A stretch of 64,000 nt of DNA from CAJINA01 sp964647585 (GTDB taxonomy: Bacteria > Desulfobacterota > Desulfobacteria > Desulfobacterales > CAJINA01), in the NCBI GenBank assembly GCA_964647585.1, contig CAZYGG010000001.1, positions 1 to 64,000 on the forward strand, written 5' to 3'. The notes beneath the pieces were generated by a model. The model was given only the letters and a program-made list of their open reading frames with translations. It was not told the origin of the DNA and did no database searches. The translations under genes and the position numbers were made by a program. Positions 37,435-45,886 of this stretch are shown here, in pieces. The stretch's first letter is position 1; every line of letters starts with the position of its first letter.

Positions 37435-38784
37435 TCACACCCCGAGGCAAGCCCTTACAACTTCAGCAATCTCCCGGCAGCAGTCAGCCGTCACCATCTG
37501 ATCCGGTCCTTCCACCATCACCCGGCAAACGGGCTGAGTGCCTGAGTACCTGACCAGAACCCGCCCCCGGTCACCCAAACGGGTCTCGACATCGGCAATG
37601 ACCTTCCCCACTTCCGGCAGGGTTGCGAGATCAGGCTTGTGATTGACATTTACCGCCAAAAGCTCCTGGGGAAAGACTTCCATGATACCTGCCAGCTCCG
37701 ACAGGGGGGCCGCCTGGGCCTGCATGACTTCTAATATTTTGAGGGCTGACAAAATGCCGTCACCCGTCGTGTGGCGGTCCCTGAAAATCAAATGACCTGA
37801 ATTCTCACCACCGACCACGGCACCGGTCGTCACCATTTCTTCCATTACATAGCGATCCCCTACCCCTGCAACCGCATGGGTGATGTCCAGTTTGTCCAGG
37901 GCTCGTTTCAGCCCGATATTACTCATGACCGTGGTGACGACGCAGTTGTTTTCAAGCCGGTTTTCTTTTTTGTAGTGGGCCGCGCAGATCGCGATAAGTT
38001 GATCGCCCGCAACCACCCTTCCTTTTTCATCAACAGCAATCAAACGGTCGGCATCCCCGTCAAAGGCCAGCCCGATGTGCGCCCCGGCGTCGCGGACCGC
38101 CCGGGTCAGGCCATGGGTGTGTTCCGACCCGCAGTCGGCATTGATGTTACGGCCATCCGGTTCGGCATTGAGTACGGTTAGTGCGGCACCCAGTCTTTGA
38201 AAAACCACCGGAGCCACGGCAGAAGCCGCCCCATGGGCACAGTCGATTACGACCGTCAATCCATCCAGCAGGTCCGCAGGCACACTTTTACAAAGAAAAT
38301 CAATATAAGTACCGGCGGCATCCGGCATAGGGCCCACTTGTCCGATCTGACGGCCGCCGGCCTGGCCAGCCTGTTCCGCAGACCGGGCAATCAACGCTTC
38401 GATGTCGCTTTCGACAGCTTCGGACAGTTTGCGCCCATCATTTCCAAACACCTTAATCCCGTTGTCATGCCAGGGATTATGTGAGGCGGAGATGACGATT
38501 CCCGCGCTGTTTTCACTTTGTCCTACCAGGTAGGCCACGGCCGGAGTCGGCACCACGCCAGCCAGCCGCACGTCGATACCCGCCGCACAGACGCCGGCCG
38601 CGATCGCATGCTCCAACATATCACCTGAAATCCGGGTGTCTTTTCCCACAATGATCCGGTCGCAGTGGTGCTGGCTATTGAAATAGCCGGCCACTGCCTG
38701 TCCAATTTCCAAAGCGGTCTGCCCGGTCATCGGGGACTGATTGGCCTCACCCCTGATTCCATCCGTTCCAAATAGTTTTTTCAT
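37435..38784 (-). CDS. glmM: Phosphoglucosamine mutase
   Basis: A 449-residue phosphohexomutase that turns glucosamine 6-phosphate into glucosamine 1-phosphate for UDP-GlcNAc, peptidoglycan and lipopolysaccharide. It opens with LFGTDGIRGEAN; the phosphoserine loop is ISASHNP (Ser101), the metal loop is DGDADR, the sugar loop GGENSGH and the phosphate loop RYSGTQPVCRV. Length and motifs are standard. It is followed on the same strand only by repeats; the LbH protein gene lies 175 bp upstream, so the two may form a loose unit for the same pathway. Confidence 0.98.
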   Translation of the reverse strand: MKKLFGTDGIRGEANQSPMTGQTALEIGQAVAGYFNSQHHCDRIIVGKDTRISGDMLEHAIAAGVCAAGIDVRLAGVVPTPAVAYLVGQSENSAGIVISASHNPWHDNGIKVFGNDGRKLSEAVESDIEALIARSAEQAGQAGGRQIGQVGPMPDAAGTYIDFLCKSVPADLLDGLTVVIDCAHGAASAVAPVVFQRLGAALTVLNAEPDGRNINADCGSEHTHGLTRAVRDAGAHIGLAFDGDADRLIAVDEKGRVVAGDQLIAICAAHYKKENRLENNCVVTTVMSNIGLKRALDKLDITHAVAGVGDRYVMEEMVTTGAVVGGENSGHLIFRDRHTTGDGILSALKILEVMQAQAAPLSELAGIMEVFPQELLAVNVNHKPDLATLPEVGKVIADVETRLGDRGRVLVRYSGTQPVCRVMVEGPDQMVTADCCREIAEVVRACLGV

Positions 38785-38829
38785 GGATTCTCTATATACT
38801 ATGTCGGTTGCTGTAAATATGCTCCGCTG

Positions 38830-38924
38830 CCCTGTCTCTCTGAGTGCAGCGAAGAGTCTCCCGCGGGCGGAGGCCCTGCTTCATAGTGGGGGATTCTTCG
38901 TCGTTGCACTCCTCAGAATGACAA
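38830..38924. repeat. Dispersed repeat (CTCTGAGTGCAGCGAAGAG type)
   Basis: Arms TCTCTGAGTGCAGCGAAGAG and GATTCTTCGTCGTTGCACTC ... CTCAGAATGACA form an inverted pair. A larger, disturbed copy is at 45537-45730. Confidence 0.75.
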
Positions 38925-38959
38925 GCATTAGATGTAACTGTAATGAACTTACAAACGAT

Positions 38960-40210
38960 CTATACCAGTAGGGCCAGATGACTTAATGCGGCTTCGACTG
39001 CCTGGTCTATAATTGACTGCAGCCAATCGGTTCCATCAGTCCGTTGGCTTTCATTTAGGCCTTTAATGACAGAAAGATAATCCTTTCCCTCGGTTTGAAT
39101 CAGGGCATTGACATTTTCCAGGAAATGGTCCCGGATGCCAACGTCACCGGTAAACGCTCTCCCGTTTTGCAGGGCATCCGCCACATCCGTGTGACGGTCA
39201 TACAACTCCTGCTGCTGACGGGCCTGGGTCCCCGGGGATTCGTCTTTCACGTTGGCTGTCAATATTTCGATGGACGCGGGCATTTTCAGGCAGAAACCTT
39301 TAAAGCGTTTAACACGTTCATCTATCGCCGCCTCAAGGGTATCCCTCAAGCCCCCGGCAAGCGCTTCAGGATACCGTTTGGAAATGAACAGGGACCGGAC
39401 CTGGTGATACCACTGCCGGAGGGCCAGAAGGTTGGCAATATAGTGTATATTGTGGTGGACAATACGCTTAATCCCCCGGTAAACCCCCGGTGAAAACGGC
39501 ACCCGACCGGAGCGGGCGGCCCCTTCTATAATCAGTCGGCCCGGTTTCTTTTCATCTTTCCGGCAAAGGGATCCGGCTGCGACCGTAGACCCGAACGCCA
39601 GGGAACAGGGACCCACCAGGCCACCCTGCCCGCCCAGGAAAATCGGCGGCTGATTCAACATGACGCCCCGCGGTACATCACCCAGCAGCGAGGCCGTGGC
39701 CTTGTCCTGGTTGGGGGTGTAATTGAAATGAATGTAAGAACTGCCCACTTCGCTGTGGTCCCGCGCAGAGGTGCCTCCGGCCATGAAGATATCACAGTAG
39801 TTGATCAGGCTTCCCAGGGTGACGTAGGGAAATAAAATGGTCTGTTTCAATCCCACGGTGTGGGCACACCGGGCCTGTTCTTCGAAAATGGTTCCGGCCC
39901 GGACATGGGCGCCCGATCCGCACCCGGCGCCCTCCAGGAAAACGGCCCCGTTAAAAAACCCGCCGCTAAGCGATACCCGGGGGCCGACATAGCAGTTGTC
40001 GATGGTGGCCGGGGCTTCATATCCAATGCGGGCACCCTCCAGGATAAGGGTATCCGAACCATAAATCCGGCAGCCCGGGTACAGGACAACATCCTCTCCC
40101 GCAATCCGGTCCGGATCTACTTCACGGCCGATGTCGATGCTTTCCGGGTTGGGAATCGTGACGCCTTTGTCCAGCAGCATCTTGACTTTTTCGGTATTTG
40201 ATTGGGTCAT
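38960..40210 (-). CDS. Left-handed beta-helix protein related to GlmU-type sugar nucleotide enzymes
   Basis: A 416-residue protein. Residues 30-240 show left-handed beta-helix hexapeptides (VVLYPGCRIYGSDTLILEGARIG, CYVGPRVSLSGG, GAHVRAGTIFEEQARCAH). The C-terminal 170 residues are helical and lack hexapeptides. The part IHFNYTPNQDKATASLLGDV recalls the acetyltransferase half of UDP-GlcNAc pyrophosphorylases. There is no pyrophosphorylase domain (no LAAGxGTRM). It lies upstream of glmM on the same strand, which supports a role in hexosamine or cell-envelope sugar metabolism. Exact activity is not known to me; acyltransferase or structural role are both possible. Confidence 0.82.
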   Translation of the reverse strand: MTQSNTEKVKMLLDKGVTIPNPESIDIGREVDPDRIAGEDVVLYPGCRIYGSDTLILEGARIGYEAPATIDNCYVGPRVSLSGGFFNGAVFLEGAGCGSGAHVRAGTIFEEQARCAHTVGLKQTILFPYVTLGSLINYCDIFMAGGTSARDHSEVGSSYIHFNYTPNQDKATASLLGDVPRGVMLNQPPIFLGGQGGLVGPCSLAFGSTVAAGSLCRKDEKKPGRLIIEGAARSGRVPFSPGVYRGIKRIVHHNIHYIANLLALRQWYHQVRSLFISKRYPEALAGGLRDTLEAAIDERVKRFKGFCLKMPASIEILTANVKDESPGTQARQQQELYDRHTDVADALQNGRAFTGDVGIRDHFLENVNALIQTEGKDYLSVIKGLNESQRTDGTDWLQSIIDQAVEAALSHLALLV

Positions 40211-40243
40211 ATTAAACCTTTAATGTCCTTCCCGCCTTTTTGG

Positions 40244-40433
40244 AAAAAGGGTTCAAGGATTCGAGGGGCCAAGGGTTCAAGTGTTTATGAATTCGCAAAA
40301 AGCCAACTTCATCGGTTTTATGTTTCAAATAATCAAGATTCAGAAAACCCAGACACCTTCTCCTGTCAGGTTTTTAGTCTTTATCCCTTGGACCCTCGAA
40401 CCCTTGAATCCTGGGACCCTTGTTTTCAGTCCG
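40244..40433. repeat. Long inverted repeat of GGTTCAAGG/TCGAGG units
   Basis: Left arm 40247-40283 (GGTTCAAGGATTCGAGG ... AAGGGTTCAAG) and right arm 40384-40431 (CCCTTGGACCCTCGAACCC ... AATCCTGGGACCC) are near reverse complements about 100 bp apart. Same family as 43356-43393, 44946-45054 and 51529-51626. It fills the gap between the DHH-CBS gene and the LbH gene. Confidence 0.88.
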
Positions 40434-41727
40434 GTACCAGGTCATAAAAATACAGCATGGTATCTGAACGGGTTATAATGCCCACCACCTGGTCGTTTTG
40501 TACCACCGGCAGTCGTCCCACATCATGTTTCACCATGATATTCGCCGCCTGCATCGGACTTTTACCCGGGTCAATGGTTAAAACGTTGGTGCTCATAAAG
40601 GCTTTTACCGGGGAATCGAGGCGCGACTCAGTCTTAACCCTTTTGAAATCGCACCGGGACAACATACCCACGATCAATCCGTCATTGTTTGTTACCGGGA
40701 TGCCGGTACAGCCTTTTTCCCGTAAAACAATGGCGGCCTTGCGCATGGTGGTATCGTCCGGGAGGGTCACTACCGGGAAAGACATCAAATCACTCACCCG
40801 GACAGATGACTGCTGCCCGCTATTAATAAACTCTACAATCATCTGTTCAACTGCTTCGGGGTTGGCTTTGTTCAACATGGCCGAACCGGCCCCGGGATGT
40901 CCCCCACCGCCCAATCCCCGCATGATCAGGCCCACATCGAGGGCGTCCGAATCGCTGCGCCCGATCACCATGCAGCGTTTGCGCTCCGGGTTGTTAAAAA
41001 TACCGATAGCGGCATCGACGTTGAGAATCTCCCGGAGCATCCCCATCACAACCGCCAGGCTTTCCACGTGCCCGGAAATCTCCTGACAGATGATACTGAC
41101 GTTGTGTCCATTTATATCACGCCTTTCAGCATTTTGCAGCATATCAAACAGGAGGTCTTTCTGTTTCACGCCGTAGGCCGGTTTCAAAAAGGTTGACAGG
41201 AGGCCGAGGTCAGCCTTGCGCTCAAGCAACCAGCCGGCCGCATGGGCATCCTCAGCGGTCGTTGAAGGGAAGGTCAGGTGCCCGGTGTCTTCATACAGGC
41301 CTGCCAGAAAAAGGGTGGCCTGGATCGGGGTCAGAATTTTCTTATCGTCTTTGAGCTTTGCGATCATCAGGGTAATGTTGGCTCCGACCTCTGCCCGGCG
41401 GGACCAGGTGCTCTGGATGTTGCCTTCCCCGCGATGATGATCCCATAGATCAATGACCAGATCCGTTTTATCCCGCAGCTGCTTCATGCGGCCCAGCCTT
41501 TCCCAGCGGTTGATATCCACCACCACGAGATGTGTGACGGTGTCCAGGTCGATTTCATCGGGGGTTTTAAAGTCAAAAAGATCTTTGTGGATAGACAAAA
41601 ACGGTTTTAAATTCGGGTTCACCTGCACCGGCAGCACGGGTACACAATCGGGATATATCAAAGTGGCGGCAATGACCGACGCCAATGCGTCGAAATCCGT
41701 GTTCTGGTGCGTGGTGGCAATAATCAT
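40426..41727 (-). CDS. DHH-DHHA1 phosphoesterase with two CBS domains
   Basis: A 433-residue protein. The DHH domain has HQNTDFDA (His7, Asp11, Asp13), VVVDINR and DHHR; the DHHA1 part has MRGLGGGGHPGAGSA. Two CBS motifs follow (about 310-430; MSFPVVTLPDDT, MSTNVLTIDPGKS), which normally bind adenine nucleotides. In many deltaproteobacteria the same DHH-CBS block is fused to a tRNA nucleotidyltransferase; here that part is absent. Likely substrates are short RNA or cyclic dinucleotides, but the sequence does not decide. The ATG overlaps the stop of the membrane-protein gene by ATGA, so they are coupled. Confidence 0.93.
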   Translation of the reverse strand: MIIATTHQNTDFDALASVIAATLIYPDCVPVLPVQVNPNLKPFLSIHKDLFDFKTPDEIDLDTVTHLVVVDINRWERLGRMKQLRDKTDLVIDLWDHHRGEGNIQSTWSRRAEVGANITLMIAKLKDDKKILTPIQATLFLAGLYEDTGHLTFPSTTAEDAHAAGWLLERKADLGLLSTFLKPAYGVKQKDLLFDMLQNAERRDINGHNVSIICQEISGHVESLAVVMGMLREILNVDAAIGIFNNPERKRCMVIGRSDSDALDVGLIMRGLGGGGHPGAGSAMLNKANPEAVEQMIVEFINSGQQSSVRVSDLMSFPVVTLPDDTTMRKAAIVLREKGCTGIPVTNNDGLIVGMLSRCDFKRVKTESRLDSPVKAFMSTNVLTIDPGKSPMQAANIMVKHDVGRLPVVQNDQVVGIITRSDTMLYFYDLVPD

Positions 41728-42563
41728 GTCTGGTTTCCGTCAGTTCTATTTTTTTCCGCAGGGTCTTTTTCGAATTCAACCAGTGGTGGCGAACTGCTGT
41801 CCGGGGCGTTTGCCGGCGGCAACAGGATCATCTGCCTGTTTTCCGGGTCCATTTCCAGCTGGAGCCTGAATTTGTCGACTTCCACCTGGCTTTCGATGGT
41901 TTTGCGGGCCAGCAGGTAGCGCAGGTAGATAATCCATATGATCAACGCCAGAATCACCACCACTGCGCCCAGAACAACCCATTTATATTTGATAATGGCT
42001 TCGACACCGACAGTACCGATTCTCTCCAGCATGTTTGGCAGCATCCAGATTGTCACGGCCGTGAGAAATGTCAGGGTGCCAATTACAAAAATATTGAACT
42101 GGCTCACTTTCCGGATCACCTTTTCGAAGCGGGTTTCGGATTCGTCAGGTGCCCTGGCAGGATCCGGACGATTCCCGTCTTCCGGGAAGACCAGCGACAG
42201 GTAGGCCCGGACAGCAAAGCCAAAAAGCAGGATGGCCCCCACGGGCACACCGATGGCGGCGGCAAACCACGCCCGGAAAGGAAAAGGTTCGACACTGGTA
42301 ACCAGCCGGGTTTGATGGTTCTCCAGCGGACCGAAGGTTTTTTCAAAGTAATACTTGTTGAATTCGGTCAACTGCGTGCCGTCCGCCTCGTATATCAGGT
42401 TCCCCCGGTTATTGAGTACCTGCAGCCGGGCTTCACGTCCGGATCGCATCACCGCGATGGCAAATATTTCGAGTTCGATCAGGAAAAGGCCCACACCGAT
42501 CAAAATAAAAACAGTTTTATTCTCCCGGATAAACTGCAGTATGCTGGGATGTTCCGGCATCAT
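41724..42563 (-). CDS. Conserved membrane protein of unknown function
   Basis: A 279-residue protein with four hydrophobic helices (about 17-38, 98-120, 153-175 and 192-214). Between helices 1 and 2 lies an extracytoplasmic loop of about 60 residues (VLNNRGNLIYEADGTQL ... YYFEKTFGPLENH). The C-terminal cytoplasmic tail is charged, with FRLQLEMDPENRQMILLPP. No family name comes to mind. It has AGGAT before the ATG and is translationally coupled to the DHH-CBS gene, which suggests that the two act together, for example by anchoring the phosphoesterase at the membrane; that is inference. Confidence 0.82.
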   Translation of the reverse strand: MMPEHPSILQFIRENKTVFILIGVGLFLIELEIFAIAVMRSGREARLQVLNNRGNLIYEADGTQLTEFNKYYFEKTFGPLENHQTRLVTSVEPFPFRAWFAAAIGVPVGAILLFGFAVRAYLSLVFPEDGNRPDPARAPDESETRFEKVIRKVSQFNIFVIGTLTFLTAVTIWMLPNMLERIGTVGVEAIIKYKWVVLGAVVVILALIIWIIYLRYLLARKTIESQVEVDKFRLQLEMDPENRQMILLPPANAPDSSSPPLVEFEKDPAEKNRTDGNQT

Positions 42564-42727
42564 ATCCTAGTGGAGCCACTGAGCGTGCTTGTTAAAAGAA
42601 TGTTCCGCCATTAAATGTCTCTAATCTCTGACTGACAAATTATTTAAATAACACAAGCTTATTGTCCGGTTCAAGATAGATTTTAAGATAGCTGCCGGAC
42701 TTTTTCGACACCGGTGAAAAACACCGG

Positions 42728-42755
42728 TTGACAGCACCCCGGGTTCTGATACTAG
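42728..42755 (+). promoter_or_regulatory. Promoter of the ACT-domain gene
   Basis: TTGACA at 42728-42733 and TACTAG at 42750-42755 with a 16-bp spacer, 43 bp before the ATG. Confidence 0.55.
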
Positions 42756-42797
42756 ACAAATTCATACAATCCAGCCACCCCATCACAGGAAAAAATA

Positions 42798-43352
42798 ATG
42801 AAAAAGGTCGTCATCTCAGTCCTGGGGCAGGACCGGCCCGGGATTATTGCCACGGTATCCGGAATCCTATTTGAAGAGGGCTGCAACATTGAAAATGTGG
42901 ACCAGACCATCTTGCAGTCGGAATTTTCCGGGATTTTCATTGCCGGCATCCCGGTTGAAATGGAATTCGAGACCCTGCACAAAAAACTCCTGGACGGTAT
43001 CAAAAGCATGGGGCTGAACATATTTATCAAACCGTTGGATCACAGCCAGCCCCGGCTCGAATTCGGCGAAAGTGAACCCTTTGTATTCACCACACGCGGG
43101 CCGGACAGAAAAGGCCTGGTCGCCTCCATCACCAGGGTTATCGCGGATTATGGGGTGAATGTAACCAATTTGCAGGCGGTTTTCAGGGGAACGGACAACC
43201 CCAGTGATAATATCATGATCTACGAAGTAGATGTGCCGTCCGATGTGAACCAGAAAGATCTGCATGCCGACCTGCGGCAGACCGCGGACCGGCTCGGGCT
43301 GGAAATCAGCATCCAGCACCGCAAGATTTTTGAAGCCTTGAATAGGATTTAA
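42798..43352 (+). CDS. Double ACT-domain regulatory protein (GcvR-like)
   Basis: A 184-residue protein with two ACT domains: 3-75 (VVISVLGQDRPGIIATVSGIL) and 94-175 (VFTTRGPDRKGLVASITRVI). The DRPGI and DRKGL turns are the usual amino-acid binding loops. It has no DNA-binding or catalytic domain, like GcvR, which controls the glycine-cleavage regulator. AGGAA precedes the ATG. The next gene encodes a UPF0210 protein; in Gram-positive bacteria a single-ACT protein (UPF0237) is regularly paired with UPF0210, so the pairing here points to a common task, probably amino-acid sensing. Confidence 0.92.
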   Translation: MKKVVISVLGQDRPGIIATVSGILFEEGCNIENVDQTILQSEFSGIFIAGIPVEMEFETLHKKLLDGIKSMGLNIFIKPLDHSQPRLEFGESEPFVFTTRGPDRKGLVASITRVIADYGVNVTNLQAVFRGTDNPSDNIMIYEVDVPSDVNQKDLHADLRQTADRLGLEISIQHRKIFEALNRI

Positions 43353-43355
43353 AAA

Positions 43356-43393
43356 AGGGTTCGAGGAGCCGAGGGTTCAAGGGGTCAAGGGGT
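43356..43393. repeat. Half copy of the GGTTCAAGG/TCGAGG repeat
   Basis: Only one arm is present, right after the ACT gene: GGGTTCGAGGAGCCGAGGG then TTCAAGGGGTCAAGGGG. Confidence 0.8.
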
Positions 43394-43413
43394 GCGTGGA
43401 AATGCTTAAAACC

Positions 43414-43518
43414 ATCGAAATCGCTATCGAAAAATGGAGCATAAAGACAACCGGCAGGACGATACCAACGCCGATTTCGATTTTTTTTCATAACACTTAA
43501 CACATAAAACCTAACACT
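43414..43518. repeat. Repeats of the ATCGAAATCG and AACACTTAACAC families
   Basis: CATCGAAATCGCTATCGAAA at 43415 and CCGATTTCGATTTTTTTT near 43471 belong to the family at 23219-23316. Next to it CATAACACTTAACACATAAA (from about 43489) is the reverse complement of bases at 57720-57740. Confidence 0.75.
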
Positions 43519-43539
43519 GGCTTTTTGATTGGAGCCGCC

Positions 43540-44913
43540 ATGTTAAACGAACGGGAAATACTTACCACCCTTGAAATGCTCAAAAACGAGCACCTGGATG
43601 TCCGTACGGTCACCATGGGGATCAATCTTTTCGACTGTGCCAGTGATGACCCGCAGCGTTTCCAGGACAATATTCAGCGCAAGATTACGACCCTGGCTGC
43701 CAAACTCGTGACCGTCTGTGACGAGGTGGGTGAAAAATACGGCATTCCCGTGGTCAACAAACGTATCAGCGTCAGCCCCGTGGCGGTGGCGGCCGCACCT
43801 TTCGGTCCGGATGATATGTTTGCCGTTGCCAAAACCCTCAACGCGGCGGCTACAGCTGTGGGCGTTGATTTCATCGGGGGGTTTTCAGCCCTGGTCCAGA
43901 AAGGGATCGCACCGGGTGATCGCGCCCTGATCGAGGCCATTCCCCGGGCGCTGGCAGAAACCGAAAGGGTTTGTGCCTCAGTCAACGTGGCCTCGACACG
44001 GGCCGGCATCAATATGGATGCCGTTATGCTGATGGGCCGGAAAATCAAAGAAGCTGCCGCCCTGACCGCCAGCAGCGACGGCCTGGCCTGTGCCAAGCTG
44101 TGTGTGTTTGCCAACATCCCCCAGGATATTCCTTTCATGGCCGGTGCATATCTCGGGGTGGGCGAAGCGGACGCGGTGATCAATGTGGGCGTCAGCGGTC
44201 CGGGGGTGGTCAAAAAGGCCATTGACCGTGCCGTTATGAACAACCCGGGATTAGACCTTGGCCAATTATCAGAAATTATTAAAAAAACTGCCTATAAGGT
44301 CACAAGGGTCGGTGAACTTATCGGTCGTGAGGTGGCCGAGATTCTCAATATCAGGTTCGGCGTAGTGGATCTCAGCCTGGCCCCGACCCCGAATGTGGGC
44401 GACAGCGTCGGGGAGATTTTCCAGAGCCTGGGGCTTAAAAATATCGGTGTTCCCGGAACCACCGCGGCCCTGGCCCTGATCAATGATGCTGTCAAAAAAG
44501 GCGGTGCCTTTGCCAGTTCCAATGTGGGGGGACTTTCCGGGGCGTTTGTGCCGGTGTCCGAAGATCTCAACATCTCCAAGGCGGTCGAGGACGGCTATCT
44601 CTCCCTGGAAAAACTGGAAGCGATCACTTGCGTCTGTTCAGTGGGCCTGGACATGGTGGCTATTCCCGGAGAAACCTCGGCGGAAACCCTGGCGGGCATT
44701 ATCGCCGACGAGATGGCCATCGGGGTCATCAACAAGAAGACCACCGCCACACGCATTATTCCGGTTCCAGGTAAAAAGGCCGGCGAATACGCTCACTTTG
44801 GAGGACTCCTCGGTCAATCGGTCATCATGCCGGTGAACAACGAGAAAGAGGAGAACCTTTTCATCCGACGGGGCGGCCTGATACCCGCCCCGATACACAG
44901 TTTGAACAACTAA
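43540..44913 (+). CDS. UPF0210 (DUF711, PFL-like) family protein
   Basis: A 457-residue protein counted from the ATG at 43540, which has GGAG upstream. It carries the family hallmarks: an N-terminal MLNEREILTTLEMLKNEHLD, a VVNKRISVSP segment, a stretch of small residues NVGVSGPGVVKKAIDRA, LAPTPNVGDSVGEIFQSLG and the end HFGGLLGQSVIMPVNN. Structures of the family show a fold like pyruvate formate-lyase barrels, without the glycyl radical motif; the function is not established. It sits 187 bp after the ACT gene with repeats between them. Confidence 0.94.
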   Translation: MLNEREILTTLEMLKNEHLDVRTVTMGINLFDCASDDPQRFQDNIQRKITTLAAKLVTVCDEVGEKYGIPVVNKRISVSPVAVAAAPFGPDDMFAVAKTLNAAATAVGVDFIGGFSALVQKGIAPGDRALIEAIPRALAETERVCASVNVASTRAGINMDAVMLMGRKIKEAAALTASSDGLACAKLCVFANIPQDIPFMAGAYLGVGEADAVINVGVSGPGVVKKAIDRAVMNNPGLDLGQLSEIIKKTAYKVTRVGELIGREVAEILNIRFGVVDLSLAPTPNVGDSVGEIFQSLGLKNIGVPGTTAALALINDAVKKGGAFASSNVGGLSGAFVPVSEDLNISKAVEDGYLSLEKLEAITCVCSVGLDMVAIPGETSAETLAGIIADEMAIGVINKKTTATRIIPVPGKKAGEYAHFGGLLGQSVIMPVNNEKEENLFIRRGGLIPAPIHSLNN

Positions 44914-44945
44914 GATGATTTCTTAAAAATCGAATTCATCTGTTT

Positions 44946-45054
44946 AGGGTTCGAGGACTCGAGGGGTCGAAGATTCAAGTGATTGGTTTCAATGACCTTT
45001 TAGTCTTCGGTTTTTCACCCTCGAACCCTGGACCCCTTGAACCCTTGGCCCCTG
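44946..45054. repeat. Complete inverted copy of the GGTTCAAGG/TCGAGG repeat
   Basis: Left arm 44946-44980 (GGGTTCGAGGACTCGAGGGG) and right arm 45017-45054 (ACCCTCGAACCCTGGACCCC) flank a loop of about 37 bp. It fills the whole gap between the UPF0210 gene and the small membrane protein. Confidence 0.88.
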
Positions 45055-45061
45055 CACTCTC

Positions 45062-45463
45062 ATGCTTTTATACAATTTCCTGGACATTTTCTTCCTGGTT
45101 TTTCACACCCTGATCATCGTCTTTAACCTGTCGGGCTGGATCTGGAAAAAAACAAGGCTGGCAAATCTGGTCGTACTGACCATTACCGCCTTTTCATGGT
45201 TTGTTCTGGGGTTCTGGTACGGATTCGGCTACTGCTTCTGCGTCGACTGGCACTGGACCGTGAAGCATAAGCTGGGTGAGGTTGACCTGCCGTATTCCTA
45301 TATAAAATATCTTCTGGACCTGATGACCGGCCTTGACTGGAATGCCGCCCTGGTCGACATCCTGACCTTTGCCTGCTTTTTCGGTGCTCTGTTTGCTTCC
45401 GTTTTTATGAATGTAAGAGACTGGCGGCGCAGGCAGAAATCTATACACACATCCGCAAAGTAG
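45062..45463 (+). CDS. Small four-helix membrane protein (DUF2784-like)
   Basis: A 133-residue integral membrane protein with about four helices (5-24, 34-55, 60-66 re-entrant, 92-112). The pattern FHTLIIVFNLSGWIWKKTR, ASWFVLG-like FSWFVLGFWYGFGYCFC, DWHW and LPYSYIKYLLD is that of a small conserved family I associate with DUF2784, but the name is from memory. The ATG at 45062 follows a repeat with no good Shine-Dalgarno. Function unknown. Confidence 0.82.
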   Translation: MLLYNFLDIFFLVFHTLIIVFNLSGWIWKKTRLANLVVLTITAFSWFVLGFWYGFGYCFCVDWHWTVKHKLGEVDLPYSYIKYLLDLMTGLDWNAALVDILTFACFFGALFASVFMNVRDWRRRQKSIHTSAK

Positions 45464-45536
45464 TCACTAAGTGTAATCGCGGCTCCCGGACCTACCCTCA
45501 GCTATATCGATTATTAAAAATACGTTTCGTTATTTT

Positions 45537-45730
45537 GTCACTCTGAGCAAAGCGAGCCGACTCCGCCATAGTAGCGTAGCTACAACGGCCGGGAGAGTCT
45601 CCAACATGCTGAGGTTGTCCTTCATCGCAAGGGATTCTTCGTCGCCTGCCGGGCGTCTTGTGCGGCGTAGCCCATGGGGCGAAGACGTAAGCCTTTGGCG
45701 AAGCCTGGTTTCACTCCTCAGAATGACAGG
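45537..45730. repeat. Disturbed dispersed repeat with two internal insertions
   Basis: The ends TCACTCTGAGCAAAGCGA and CACTCCTCAGAATGACAGG and the middle GAGAGTCTCC and GGGATTCTTCGTCG match the element at 38830-38924. Extra sequence lies after position 45555 (AGCGTAGCTACAACGGCC) and around 45642-45711 (GGCGTAGCCCATGGGGCGAA, GCCTTTGGCGAAGCCTGG), which looks like another repeat type inserted into the first. Confidence 0.65.
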
Positions 45731-45736
45731 ACACTA

Positions 45737-45886
45737 TTATACGGTCAGTACCGGACACCCCGCCTTCAAAATCACGTACTGCGCGCTGGACCCCATCAGG
45801 ATTTTGCCGACCCGTGAACGCCTCCGGACGCCTATCACAATAAGGTCAACAGCATTTTCTTCAGCAAACACGACAATGCAATCATT
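45737..45886 (-). pseudogene. C-terminal remnant of a universal stress protein (UspA family)
   Basis: On minus the frame from about 45886 to the stop at 45737 reads CIVVFAEENAVDLIVIG, then VRRRSRVGKILMGSSAQYV and LKAGCPVLTV. This is the UspA ATP-binding signature G-2X-G-9X-G-S (as G-VRRRSRVGKILMGSS, first spacing altered) and the typical CPVLTV end. A stop codon lies directly upstream in this frame and about 100 N-terminal residues are missing, so the gene is broken. The break point adjoins the repeat cluster. Confidence 0.8.

Noticed and set aside
43356..45054. tRNA-like GGTTCGA stretches between genes
   Set aside because: They resemble a T-loop sequence but are part of the GGTTCAAGG/TCGAGG repeat and no cloverleaf can be built around them.
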